Part shown: piece after piece, positions 11,338 through 21,977 of the stretch | Layout: every line of letters starts with the position of its first letter | How positions within the stretch are numbered: the first letter of the stretch is position 1 | Source of the DNA: Bettongia penicillata ogilbyi | Taxonomy: Eukaryota; Chordata; Mammalia; Diprotodontia; Potoroidae | Length of the DNA stretch: 64,000 nt | NCBI GenBank assembly: GCA_023548195.1 | Contig: JAJHZJ010000336.1 | Coordinates: 3,390,704 to 3,454,703 of the forward strand | Direction of reading: 5' to 3' | Notes under the pieces: model-generated | Told to the model about the DNA's origin: nothing | Seen by the model: the letters and a program-made list of their open reading frames with translations, nothing else | Databases searched by the model: none | Translations under genes and position numbers: made by a program

Positions 11338-11506
11338 CTTCTTTCTGGGAGGACTGTGTGAAGCGCACACCACGGGGGTTGACATAGTCCATGTCATGGA
11401 CAGAGGCTGAATCTGAATGGTCAGCTAAAGAAGTACACTCTTCTAACACCTCAGGGATGGACTCCACAGATGCTGACTGAACTTTTTCCACCTGGGGCAC
11501 TTCATG
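11338..11506 (-). CDS. GBF1: GBF1 exon, linker leading into HUS
   Basis: This 169-bp exon starts HEVPQVEKVQSASVESIPEV and continues LEECTSLADHSDSASVHDMD then YVNPRGVRFTQSSQKE, ending one base into Gly before gtgagt. The SVESIPEVLEECTS and VHDMDYVNPRGVRFTQSSQ blocks are near-identical to human GBF1, in contrast to the preceding exon. The acceptor is ccatag. Confidence 0.95.
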
Positions 11507-11754
11507 CTATGGCACAGGATTACAGAATTCTTAAGAGTTAGAATGGGAGTGAAAGCTCGTCCAACTCCTTCATTTTACAATAGGCTCAAGAGGCACAAAG
11601 GAAGTAGGGAGATCCAATGAAAAGGCTGGCTTCTAAAATTTCCTCCTTTGGAACATATATAGGAGGTATTAGACTCTTCTCATTCTTTTCTAATAAAATT
11701 GTATATGAGGGACCCAGATCTTTTGGCTTTGAAACATGAGCAGGCAGCAAAAGA

Positions 11755-11945
11755 TAACATGGGGTAGTAGAAAAGGTACTGGACTAGGAATCAGAAGAGT
11801 TCTACTCCCAGTTCTGCCACTAAGTGGTTGGGGAACCGTGGGCAGTTCATTTCACATTTCTAAGCCTCAGTTTCCTCATTTATTAAAGAGGTAGATTTGG
11901 AGATATGACCTCTTACGTCCCTTAAATCTTCTAGGTTTTTATTAA
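11755..11945 (+). mobile_element. MIR-type SINE
   Basis: ggggtagtagaaaaggtact, aatcagaagagttctactcc, ctaagcctcagtttcctcat and cttacgtcccttaaatctt. Confidence 0.8.
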
Positions 11946-12257
11946 CTCTGTGTGTTTATATGACAAAGCATTAATTTAAAAAAATTTCAATTCAACCTTT
12001 ATTGAGTGCTGACTATGCCAAGACCCTGTTTCTGAGGGGATGAAGGGGCACCACAAATTTCTCATGCAGAGAAGCAAACAGGATGCCTGAAAAGATGGAA
12101 GTAGTAGAAGTTTATACTAGGGAGGCCACCAGGGTCTTACCTGGCTCCCTCACTCCCACTACCTTGGGACACACAGTAACTATTCTAGAAAGTCATGCCT
12201 TTCAGGAAATATCACTGGAATAGAGAGGTAATAATAGCTGATATTTATATAGCTCTT

Positions 12258-12449
12258 AGGGCAGCTTGGCAGTGCAGTGGATAAAGCACCAGGTCTGGGA
12301 TCAGGAAGACTTATCTTCATGAGTCCAAATCTGGCTTCAAACACATATTAGCTGTGTGACCCTGGGCAAATCACTCGAGTATCCTGGACAAAAAAACCCC
12401 AAATGGGGCCACAAAGAGCTGGATGTGACTGGAATGACTGAACAACAAA
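12258..12449 (+). mobile_element. tRNA-RTE SINE nested in a MIR/THER1 copy
   Basis: It starts gggcagcttggcagtgcagt, contains ctgtgtgaccctgggcaaat and ends aaatggggccacaaagagct then gactgaacaacaa. MIR-type sequence flanks it: 12229-12257 before and 12450-12674 after. It lies in GBF1 intron between 12795 and 11506. Confidence 0.85.
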
Positions 12450-12674
12450 TACGCCTCTTCTTCTGTGTCAGACGCTACGCTAGGCTCTTTACAACTGTTA
12501 TCTCATTTGGGCCTCACAACGACCCTGGGACACAGGCGCTATAATTATTTCCATTTTGCAGATAAGGAAACAGGGTAAATGACTCGCCCATGGTCACACA
12601 GCTAGTATCTGAGGATGGATTTGAACTTAGGTTGGGTCTTAGGACTAAGTGCTCTATGTACTAGTGTGCCACCA
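12450..12674 (+). mobile_element. MIR/THER1-type SINE (right part)
   Basis: ctaggctctttacaactgtt, tctcatttgggcctcacaac, gcagataaggaaacagg and atggtcacacagctagtatc are MIR core and tail sequence. Its left part is at 12229-12257. Confidence 0.85.
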
Positions 12675-12794
12675 TAAGGGAGAACAGCTTCCTAAGTCCT
12701 TTCCTACCAGCCATGGTTTAGAAAAGAATGCAAAGAACCAAAGAAAACAGCCAGTTCTCAAAGAGAAAACTGGGGGCTCTGAGAGATACTGTAC

Positions 12795-13018
12795 CTGGGG
12801 ATAAGACTGTTCAGGAGAGCCCAATTCACTGTTTACAGACACCATGGATGTGCTGGGTCCCAGGGAGCTAGCCTGCTCCAGGTCGGTGAGGTCCTCCTTG
12901 GATGTGGCTTGGGAGGAGAGGTCAAGGCCACTGTCAGTTGAGGGGCTAACAGCTGTGGAGGTGGCCTCAGAGCTTGTGGAGGAGATAGGCATGGAGGCAT
13001 CAATGAAGGGCACAGCAC
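12795..13018 (-). CDS. GBF1: GBF1 exon, Ser/Thr/Pro-rich DCB-HUS linker
   Basis: This 224-bp exon reads GAVPFIDASMPISSTSSEAT, then SPSTDSGLDLSSQATSKEDL and TDLEQASSLGPSTSMVSVNS, ending in phase 0 before gtacag. Human GBF1 aligns through PFID, SPSTDSGL and TSKEDLTDLEQ, but the stretches between are poorly conserved. Such disordered Ser-rich linkers in GBF1 carry phosphorylation sites, though no specific site can be claimed here. Low conservation makes this one of the fastest-changing parts of the gene in this window. Confidence 0.93.
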
Positions 13019-13141
13019 CTGTCAAAGAAAGTCCCTTGGAAAATGAGCATATGCTTGAAGGGAAGAAATGTAGCAATTCCAGAAGTTGTGGGAAAGTCAC
13101 ACCTTTTGCACTTCCTAGTCTGTGTGCTGACTTCAGTACTA

Positions 13142-13810
13142 TTATTTTTTTAATCTTTTCATTTGATTTTATTTTTTCCAATTACATGTAAAGATAGTTT
13201 TAAACATTTACTTTTATAAGATTTTGAGTTCCAAATTGTTTTTATCCCTCCCATCCCCCTCCCAAGAAGGCAAGCAATATGACATAGGTTATACATGGAC
13301 AATCATTTCCACATTACTCATGTTGTGAAAGAAGAATCAGAACAAAAGGAAAAACCATGAGAAACAAAAAAAGAAAAAAGAGAAAATGATATGTTTCTGT
13401 CTGCATTCAGACTCCACTCTTCTTTTTCTGGATCCATTATGGGTCTTTTGGAGTTGTCTCAGGAAGATCACTGCATTGTTGAGAAGAGGTAAGTCTATCA
13501 AAGTTGGTCAATGCAGAGTGATGCTGTTACTGTGTACAATGTTCTCCTGATTCTGCTCACCTTACTCAGCATCAGTTCATGTAAATCTTTCCAGGTCTCT
13601 GTGAAATTCTCCTGCTCATCATTTCTTACAGCACAACAGCATTCCATTATATTCATATACCACAACCTGCTTAGCCATTCCCTAATTGATGGGCATCCCC
13701 TCAATTTCTAATTCTTTGCCACCACAAAAAGAACTCCTACAAATAGTCCCTTTCCATTTTTTATCTCTTTGGGATACAGATCCAGTAGTGGTACTGCAGT
13801 GATCTCAATA
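13142..13810 (-). mobile_element. L1 3' end (ORF2 C-terminus plus 3' UTR)
   Basis: The minus strand encodes the L1 ORF2 C-terminal segment GCPSIREWLSRLWYMNIMEC followed by DEQENFTETWKDLHELMLSK, comparable to the human L1 ORF2 end. The 3' UTR and A-rich tail reach 13142. It lies in the GC-AG intron, in the same orientation as GBF1. Confidence 0.85.
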
Positions 13811-14148
13811 CTCTGAAAACTTATTGTTGTAGCAGAACAGGTGTCCAGGGTTTCCCTTGGAATAAGAGACCTCAAAAGCTACTGCAGAGTTGCTGAAGGT
13901 TCATGGAATACTAGAGTTCACTGTTCAAACTGTACACTATACAGGAGCTCAGAGATTTTACACCCCATTTGATTAAAATGAAAGTACCTGCTCCTAGCAC
14001 ATAGATCATAGTTATCACTATGTCTCTAGCCCCCAGTCCATCAAAGAGAAGAACGTCTTCTTTGTAGAAGCCATCACTCTATGCTATTTTGTTCAAGAGA
14101 AATCCAGAAACCTGGGACCAAGGTACAGTTTTAGCCAGAAGGAAACTT

Positions 14149-14150
14149 GC
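14149..14150 (-). promoter_or_regulatory. GBF1: GC 5' splice site (GBF1)
   Basis: The exon 14151-14289 ends acag and the intron begins gcaagt. Only this position restores the Gly codon with the next exon, so GC is used in place of GT. Strong flanking consensus is typical of functional GC donors. Confidence 0.9.
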
Positions 14151-14289
14151 CTGTAAAGTTGGAGGATAGGGTAGTTCCATTGGTAGTGGATGACTCTGTG
14201 ACTTTAGTGACATGCCGTGGGGGCCGTGGAGACCTCTTCTGCTTTTTCCACTTGGATGAATCACTCATGCCTCCAGCTCTCATTTTTAA
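14151..14289 (-). CDS. GBF1: GBF1 exon, basic and Ser/Thr-rich linker; GC splice donor
   Basis: This 139-bp exon starts LKMRAGGMSDSSKWKKQKRS, continues with a Pro/Arg-rich segment and VTKVTESSTTNGTTLSS, and ends one base into a Gly codon. It lies in the linker between DCB and HUS. The donor is acag|gcaagt, a GC donor with an otherwise optimal consensus. The phase (g|gt = Gly) fits the next exon exactly. Compared with recalled human GBF1, two or three residues are missing in the TPGSELPTPNG part. Confidence 0.93.
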
Positions 14290-15770
14290 CTGTAAACATC
14301 ATACCCCATTGAATTGTCATCTGAGCTAGGATTCAGTTGCTAGAGCCCTCCCTCCCCTCAAAAGTGTCAGGAGCAGCCCCATTTGACCAAAGGAAGCAGC
14401 CTAAAGCATTTTCTCCCTGGTACCACCCACCCATGGCCAAAGAAAAAACACCTTAATCAGTGGATCGCACTCATTCTTCCAACCTGACTATTCTTCCAAA
14501 TGTATTTGCTCACACTCAAAATATTGGCTTAGAAGTCGACTCCTAGGATGAGGCAGATTGATCTCAGCAACCACTCTTAAATCTGAAGAACTCTGGAGTT
14601 AGAAGAATAAGGTTCTCTAATTCCCCAGTCTTTTTTTGGACCACAGCTTGAGACTATAGAGCTGGGTATCAGAAGATTCATTAGCACCTGGGCATTACCA
14701 TTACCATGCTCCATTCCCCAACCTCTCCACTCAAGTCTACTACTGGGCATGGGCTTTGGTAGAGTAGCACAGATACTTCTTATACAATCTCCTAGGGATG
14801 ACTGGCTTAGACAACACAGAACCAAGGCCATCGACAGAAGTTTGTTTCAGGCCATACAATGCATGGAGTAGGCATGCAGAAAGGATCAGGAAATCTTTAA
14901 TAGTGACCACCTTGTCAGGAGTCATTCTCCAGATCCAATGGCCCAGAACTTCAAGAACTTTTCTCCCTCAACTATCCTATGAAATTCAACCCTGGGGAGA
15001 CTCCTGAGGTGGAAAGTTCTTGCACAAATGACATGAACCCTTCCCACTTGAGCTTCTCTCAGAGCAATCTCTCTCTGGTCCTAGGTAACTGTTCCCTTTA
15101 TTCCCTGGTTTTCTGCATGAGATAGGCAAGTGAATCTCCTCTTTGTAAAAATGGAACAGGATATTAGCTGAGACTGTGGCCCATGACTATTCAGCAATTC
15201 TCCCAAACACAGTGCAGTTGTTATTTGCTGAATAAATGCATCAGTTCACCATTCCTATCTTATCCTACCTTGCCTCTTTCAGTGCAGTTCTGCATTCCCC
15301 AAAATCAAGTTCATCTATTTCCCTACACCTCACTCCATCCTGTCAGCCATCCAATGTGCTACATTGCTGTTCTCAGAGCTTTTTAGTCACAGTGGACTTT
15401 GAACTTTGTTGATTGCCATGGAGTCCTTAGTAATGGATTTTCTAGATTTAATGATCTTCTCTTTACTATGAACACATTTATTCGATTCAGGTCCATTTCT
15501 TCCCCAATCCAGATATTTTCATCATTTTAAATTGTACCCATTCTGAAAATGCAGCCCCAAACTGATTTACTCCCTGATTTGCCTTTCTCAGACTGGCCCT
15601 CTAGTTCCTTCCCCCAGAGCCTATCAATATGACCTTTAATTTGAAGAGAAAAAACTTTTTCCTATTTCTCAAGGGCTGAGCAGACAAGACAATGCGATCC
15701 TTGCCTTGGTCCCTTCCTCACTCTTATCATATTTCATTTCTCTACTTTCCCTAAGTCTTTGAACACCTCA
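14290..15770. other. GBF1 intron, nothing recognised
   Basis: Unique-looking intronic sequence with scattered short frames; no repeat family, exon or RNA gene recognised. The intron continues through the MIR at 15775 to 18532. Confidence 0.6.
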
Positions 15771-15774
15771 AAGG

Positions 15775-15950
15775 CAGCATGGAATAGTGGAAAGAACATT
15801 GGATTTGGAGTTAGAGTGTATTATCATTTCTGTGATCTTGGGTAAATCACTAAAACTCACTGGTATTCAGTTTTCTTATTTATAAAATGAGATGGATGAA
15901 TTTGATGATCTAAGGTCCCTTTTAGCTCTAAATCTTTGATTCTATCACCT
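15775..15950 (+). mobile_element. MIR-type SINE
   Basis: ggcagcatggaatagtggaa, gtgatcttgggtaaatcact, ttcttatttataaaatgaga and aggtcccttttagctctaaa. Confidence 0.82.
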
Positions 15951-17735
15951 GAGTTGAGCTGAGAAGATAGGATCAACTGATCCTCCTGCACAGGTAAATA
16001 TGGTTCCTTTTTTTTAGGAGGATTATGAAGTGGCTGACTAAAGCTTGCTTGGTGTGCCTCACTGAAAAACAACAAATTATCCAGTTCCCTATTTATAGCT
16101 CTCCAAAGTGAGAGGACCTCAGGAAAAGCCCCCAATTCTCTGGAACATGATAGTGAGTCCCCTAAAACCCTCCTGCCTATATCAGAGACACCTTCAGGGT
16201 TTTGAACATCTCAGTAAGGTAAGGAGATTTCTCTCCCAAGAAGCTGTTCACCAGAACTGGTGTTAATACCCAGTATTAACAAATTACACATGAATTAACA
16301 AAGTACCAGGGTCCTGGTCTAATCTTTCTTGGTCTATCTCCTTTCTCTTCAGTAAACTCCCATCTTGCCAGGGGCCAAAGTCAGTTTAATTCTCACTACA
16401 CTGACACATTTCCAGTGAGACCAATTACACTGCATTGTCTTCTTCTGGGTTCTCTACGATTGCAGCTGCACCTACTTTTATAGACCCTTCTGATTTCTAG
16501 CTGTGGTGGGTGCTGGGAGGTACTTAGTGTTATAATTATAACATCTAAGTGGTGAAACACCTGGTCTAAGGGGAGATTCTAGGAATCTAGGAACCAAAGT
16601 GTGATATGGCTAATTCTTAGCGAAGGGAGATATTGCTCTTACCAGAGGGCAGGAAAAGAAAGGAAATCTTCTAGTAGCAGAAGAGGAAGGTCCCAAGACA
16701 GTGGAGGTGATACTATTCACCTTGAGATCTGAGGGAGCTGGGGTATCTCAAATCACCATACCTGCTCACCTCTGTGTTTCCAGAGGTTAGGGTGATATTT
16801 GAGGAAAAAGGGCCCAAGGTTTTATAACCATGGCTACATATCAAGTCTGGCCAGTTGAGGGAGATGGCATGCAAGACTGGACAAGTATACCAGTTGGCAT
16901 TCAAGAGAAAACAGTATGCTGAGAAAATAGAGGTTTGTGGCCCAGGCTAACTCCACCAAAGTCACATAGTTCCTCACAGCTTCAAATACCTCACCTCTAG
17001 TGGGAAAATTCTTAGTCAAGGGAAAGAGACATTATCCTTTTGGCTCAAGGAAACAGAGGAAAACTAAGACACAAGATAAAGTTTCTTAAACTTGGACCCT
17101 ATTCTTCATGGTTTCATCACACTCTGTGCTTTGAGTGATAGAGTGAATATCCAAAGACTTCGGTATACTAGGTGGCCTGGGGCACTTGGTACACCCTGGC
17201 ACCATCCTTTTAGTTTCCAGCAGCCACCATCACAGAATAACTAGTTGATCTTGATGGCAACCCAGGTGGTTCAAAGTCTGATATCTCCCCCACCTCCTAC
17301 AAACCCAGCTTAATCGATCAGAAGGAACCAGGGAACACTGCCTGGGATTCTTTTGTCAGCTATGATTGAAAAGAAAAGGTAGAGAGAAAGAAAGAAGAGG
17401 AGAAGTTTCTGTCTTGGGGTCTTTGTCTCTTCCCTAGCAATGTTGGTGCTTGACTCCTTGGAAGAAGAGATGACATGGCAGGGCTAGCTCTCTTTCTTCA
17501 GGCCTGTGCACAATTCCACTCCCTTATGTATTAGCTCTCCTCCTGCCCCAGGCAGATTCCCAACACTGCAAAGCAACAATTGCATGCACCTTCCCCAAGC
17601 CGTGCTGTGTTACCAGGGAAGGGGAAGTTTGGTTTCACACAAAAGGACTGGGACCCAGGTGGTGCTTGCAAAAAAAGAATAGGAAGGGAATGGAAAGGGG
17701 GAGAGAGAGACCTTGAGGTTCTTAAAGAGCAGTAC
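15951..17735. other. GBF1 intron, nothing recognised
   Basis: No repeat or coding similarity seen. Short purine-rich patches near 17370-17410 and 17650-17710. Confidence 0.55.
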
Positions 17736-17810
17736 CCTCTCTAACTGGTTCAGGGCTTTGGGTTGTTCCCCACTACTTAGTTCCAGTTTGTTGAGGAGAC
17801 ATGGAGAAAT
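17736..17810 (-). other. Possible 75-bp cassette exon in GBF1 intron
   Basis: The minus strand has acceptor tctttcacag, 25 open codons (ISPCLLNKLELSSGEQPKAL then NQLER) and a moderate donor gagagg|gtactg. Both flanking exons meet here in phase 0 and the segment is a multiple of three, so inclusion would keep the GBF1 frame. I recognise no homology and the donor is not strong. Confidence 0.25.
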
Positions 17811-18532
17811 CTGTGAAAGACAGGCAAATGCACGGTTTTAACAACGTGAAATTAACCCAGAGACACAGCAATAGGACCCAGGGCAGTATTATGGGCAGGG
17901 AGGAGCATGCACCAAATAAATAGGCATTGTTGTCCAGGCCTGACAGGCAGAGTCTCATGAGGCTGAGAGTTGCCATCATCATTCTTGTGTGCCCTTTAGA
18001 GACTTGGGAGTCAGTTCTGGCAAGTCAAGTTTCTCAGGTCTAAGCAGCAGAAGGTCAAGTGTCTGATGACGTGCCCAACCCTGACAGGTCAGGTAATTCT
18101 GAACTTTCCAGAGGGGAGGGCATAAGTCCAGCAACATAGCAGGACCCATCTTCATCTGACATGAAGCACTCAGCCTTACGGAGAACTAGTGATTTTCATT
18201 TCTGCCCACACACCATTCCAGTATGGCCTTTAAAACTTTCAAAAGGACCCTGAAGGGATCACCTTCCTAGTTTAAGGAAGGATAGCCCCAGGTCTTAAGT
18301 CCTTGCCAGTAGTGGGAATAAAAATGGGTCAGAAAGGAAGAGCAGGGAAGGGAAAAGCATCTAGGGTATCCAAGTGTTTCCAGTGGCATTCAGAGCCTGA
18401 ATCTGTGTGATGGCTATTCTTAGACTTTAAGCAGATCTTCCCAAACAAAAACATTTCTCTACAGAATAAAGCTGTTCCAAGAAAATACCTGATGCGCTAG
18501 ACAGAGGGAGGGGCAGGGGTCCCAGGCCTTAC

Positions 18533-18587
18533 CTTCTTCAGGTTTGTCGCCACAGAGTTCTTCGGTTCTTCTTTAAACTGAGGTAAC
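18533..18587 (-). CDS. GBF1: GBF1 exon, end of DCB domain (55 bp)
   Basis: The exon finishes the split Arg codon and encodes LPQFKEEPKNSVATNLKK, ending in phase 0 before gtaagg. Human GBF1 has LPQFKEEPKNYVGTNMKK here, so three substitutions are visible in 18 residues. Conservation starts to fall at the edge between the DCB domain and the following linker. The next coding exon is 4.2 kb downstream, with a cassette-like segment at 17736-17810 between them. Confidence 0.93.
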
Positions 18588-18794
18588 CTATAAGATAGAA
18601 AACCCCAAGGAAAACAAAGATTAGGAGGGTAAGGGAAAAATGCCCTCCTGCAGGATGCCTTGCACCCAGTGCTGTACAGGGGCAAAGCCTGCCCTGCTCC
18701 CCAGAAATAACAGAGGAAGAGCAGACTGGAAGTTGCAGAGGCCTCTGCCCCACTCAACCTAGCTACAAATGGACGTGTGTCTTGACATCATCAA

Positions 18795-18975
18795 TGAAGG
18801 CAGTATGGTACAGCAGGAAGAGGACTAGACTGGAAGTTTGAGCTAGAATTTAATCTGGGTCTCTAGTCATTAATTCACTGTATGTCTTCAATAACATTAT
18901 TCCCCTTCTCTAGGGCACTTCTTTGTGCTCATCTATAAAATGAGGGGTTGGACTAAATAAACTCATTCCACTTGA
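18795..18975 (+). mobile_element. MIR-type SINE
   Basis: ggcagtatggtacagcagga, ctatgtc-like middle and atctataaaatgaggggttg. Diverged. Confidence 0.72.
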
Positions 18976-19149
18976 ATATCCTATCACATGCTTCTATGGT
19001 TGTGAGGACTACAGTAATCGCCCCCTCTCCTTTCCCACAATAGCACAGCTGAGCTGGGGATTACCATGGCCTTGTTACAGACACTTCCAAAAAGAAATAT
19101 GATTCAATGTCCTGGGAGCTCAGAAGCTCTTCTCTCCCTAAAGTAATTC

Positions 19150-19800
19150 ATTCAGTCATTCACTCAATAAGTGTTTATGATGTGCCTACTATGCGTGTGG
19201 CATTGCTAGATACCGGGGATACAAAGACAGAAACAAAATGGCCCCTGCCCCATGGTGAGTAGAGTAGGGAAACAACACGTACGTAAAAAAATACAAAATA
19301 CTGTACATACAAAGTAAGTACAGAGTGTTCTCTTGGGGTGGAGGGAAGTGTGGTGGCACTAACAACTGTAGGACAAAGAAAGACCTCATCAACTGGATGG
19401 ATAAGGAAATATATTATGTGGGAAAGGGCACCTGAGCTGAGCACTGAGGGAAACCTGGAATTCTAAGAGGTAGAGGTGAGGAGGAAGTGCACTGTGGACA
19501 CCGGGAACAGGCTTTTCAAATGCCCCAGAAGCCCAGAATGGAATGATGTATATGGAGAACAACAAATAGGTCATTTTGTCTGGAATGTACGGTGCTTGTG
19601 GTATAGTAATGTGAACCAGTCTAGAAAGATGGGCTGAGTGATCCTGAGAAGGCCTTCAAAGGCTAAATGGAGGAGTTTGTATTTTATCCTAGAGTACTGG
19701 GTAGACACTGAAGTTTCTTAAGCACAAGAGGGATGCTTTTAGAGCACAGAAGTCCTTCTATTTCCTGCCCTAATTTATGCTAGTATCCAGCTGGCTGAAG
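19150..19800 (-). mobile_element. L2 LINE remnant
   Basis: The complement of an L2 3' region: it begins cattcactcaataagtgttt, has gataccggggatacaaagac, then blocks such as aggcttttcaaatgccccag and gaggagtttgtattttatcc. No frame survives. Confidence 0.7.
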
Positions 19801-20469
19801 CTGGTGTTACATGGGAGATGACATGAGAGTCATATATCACATCCCAGTGAGATCTCAGGGTCCTGAGAACATAACAGGGAGAAAGTGGGGGAAGATCATG
19901 TTAGAAATAAATGACCCTAGACTAAATATAAGGCGCTTCTTTCACAGAAGGCCTAGAAACATGCCCAGTCACTATTATCCACTGAGTCAGGAAGGCTAAA
20001 ATTATATTGAACAAATGCAAGCTCCTTAGTTCCCCCAAAGTTACAACTAAGAAGAGCTGTAGAAAGAAGACTTCTCTGTCCACTGCAGGAGGGATTCCTG
20101 GGCCACAACCAGGGACTTGGGTAAGCCTGGAGATGAATATCTTGTCCCTCTCCCTTAGAAATCCAGTCAAAGTCTGGGAGCCTATCTCCTCTCCTGCTCA
20201 GTTCCCTCAACGGACTGCCTTTCCCAGCTGTTACCTGTAGAGAAACAGACATTGTCCTGGGAAGCAGAATCATCTCCATCTGTCCAGATTAAATAAAACC
20301 CTCTCTTCCCCTGTAAGTCAGGCCAGTACTTGACTCCCATTTCTGTGTAACCCTAAGCTCAGAGAATTGCCCCCACATCAATCCCAGTGGCATCTGATGT
20401 GGCTGTGGAAAAGCAGGCAGGCTCAGGGGGCCAGGGCAGCCCAGCCGAGGCAAACATGAGCAGGTTTAC

Positions 20470-20530
20470 CTTGTGAAGAGCAGCTGCACCATGTCGACGA
20501 GAGTGTGCTCTGCGGATTTTCTCAATAACT
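20470..20530 (-). CDS. GBF1: GBF1 exon, DCB domain (61-bp micro-size exon)
   Basis: This short exon encodes ELLRKSAEHTLVDMVQLLFT plus two bases of Arg. Phase 1 in and phase 2 out fit both neighbours. The acceptor is gtctgtgcag and the donor gtaaac. The same segment also reads open in another frame (VIEKIRRAHS...), which is a shadow. The residues match GBF1 essentially exactly, so the call is secure despite its size. Confidence 0.94.
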
Positions 20531-21153
20531 CTGCACAGACAAAAACAAATAACACAGGTGTCATTACTTGCTGTGCTATTATCAGGAGGCTTCTCTGAGC
20601 AGACTCCCCTCCAAACCTTGTTTACCAAGGATTACGCCAAACTTATTAAAACCAGCTCCAGTGAAGGCCTTGCAGTCATGCCAGCACTCAGCCACAAGGT
20701 GGCAACACTGAGTCATGGGAAAAAAAAAGGTTGGGGAGATACGATAACCTCTACACCACCTTGAACTATATATTTCTCCATCCCGCAGCAGACCTGAGGT
20801 GCAAACAGCAGCCCAAGAAAACTTGAAGATGGCCAGTGGCTTGGCAAAACACAGTGTGGGATCCATCCAGACTCCCTTCTCTGTTTATCCAGAAAAATCT
20901 GAGTCCTTTAGCCAAGCCTTGGGACAAATGCCCAATGCAGGAGGTCTCTGATTGGCCTCAGCTATACCAAAGATGAAATGGAAAAGCCTTGGGTCTTTGT
21001 TCTCTCCAGGGTTTGAGTAGGCAGGCTGACATATGTAAAATAGTCTGTAAACCATAATAAAGTGCTATATAAATGTTAGCTATTATTAATTAGTCTCAGT
21101 GGAACTGACCAGACAGCCTAGCCAGATATAAGGGCCAGTTGACATGCACCTAC

Positions 21154-21262
21154 CACTCAGCCTCATCTCAAAGCAGATCCGGAAGCAAGACTGCATTATC
21201 TCACACACAGATTCGTTGGTCAGATGGGCACCTACTGGGGTTAGCAGCAGAGTTCGAAGAAC
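21154..21262 (-). CDS. GBF1: GBF1 exon, DCB domain
   Basis: This 109-bp exon starts in phase 0 with [17 protein letters not shown] and continues [19 protein letters not shown], ending one base into a Glu codon before gtaggt. This is the helix-rich core of the DCB domain, shared by GBF1 and BIG-type large Arf exchange factors. The match to mammalian GBF1 is nearly identical. It is 592 bp downstream of the previous exon. Confidence 0.96.
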
Positions 21263-21858
21263 CTGAAAGGAGAATGGATATTCAAAGAAGACAACAGTGA
21301 GGTGTGCTGGGAAGGGCAGGGTCTGAGGGCTCAGAAGCTGCTCTCACACAACTTGTCTCTGAGGTCACAGGATATCAATGGTCTAAGAGATTAAAGGACC
21401 ATAGCTCTAGAGCTGGAATGGAACTTTAGAGTCATCTAGTCCAATCATCTCATTTAATGCATGAGGCAACTGAAGCCTAAAGAGCCCTGCTTTCATTCTG
21501 TCAGAATCCCAAGGACCTTACACAGGAATAATTTCTCTGCTTTGTGACCTATTAAGTCCATTAGGAAGCTGAGTCTCCTTTGTGGCCCTCTCCAGGGAGC
21601 AGCAGATGGGCAGCATAGATCTGACTGGTCAGATCTACAACGTATCAAGGATTTGTGGCACTTGAAATCAACTGATTAAAAGCTTTCCTTCAAAAAAGCT
21701 TTTACTTTGGGTACCTGCACTGCCTGTTTGAAAATAAAGTGGCTCAGTAGCTCTTATAGAGTCAAAATACAGCCCTCTCCCACCCACAGTTCTGAGTGAT
21801 TGGATCTGGTGGCACCAGCTCCCGGGCATTAGCCTAATTACTCTCTCCCTCAACTTAC

Positions 21859-21977
21859 CTGAAGGATTTTCATCAGGACAACCTCATCACTGGCAGGGTC
21901 TGTGCCCACAAATCGAGCATGAGTGACAGCATCTGCCATGTTCTCCATTCCTTCTGCTGTGCCTTCATGAGTGGGAT
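21859..21977 (-). CDS. GBF1: GBF1 exon, DCB domain
   Basis: This 119-bp exon completes the split Asp codon and reads PTHEGTAEGMENMADAVTH, then DEVVLMKILQ, ending in phase 0 before gtaagt. It matches human GBF1 closely (about residues 99-138). It lies in the helical DCB domain. The acceptor is cggtggagcag with a weak pyrimidine tract, so the exon may depend on enhancers for inclusion. That last point is inference. Confidence 0.95.

Noticed and set aside
12258..12330. tRNA gene
   Set aside because: tRNA-like box sequences belong to the head of a SINE and are degenerate.
12654..13181. 175-codon minus-strand open frame as a separate gene
   Set aside because: Only 12795-13018 matches GBF1; the flanks are intron read-through beyond clear splice sites.
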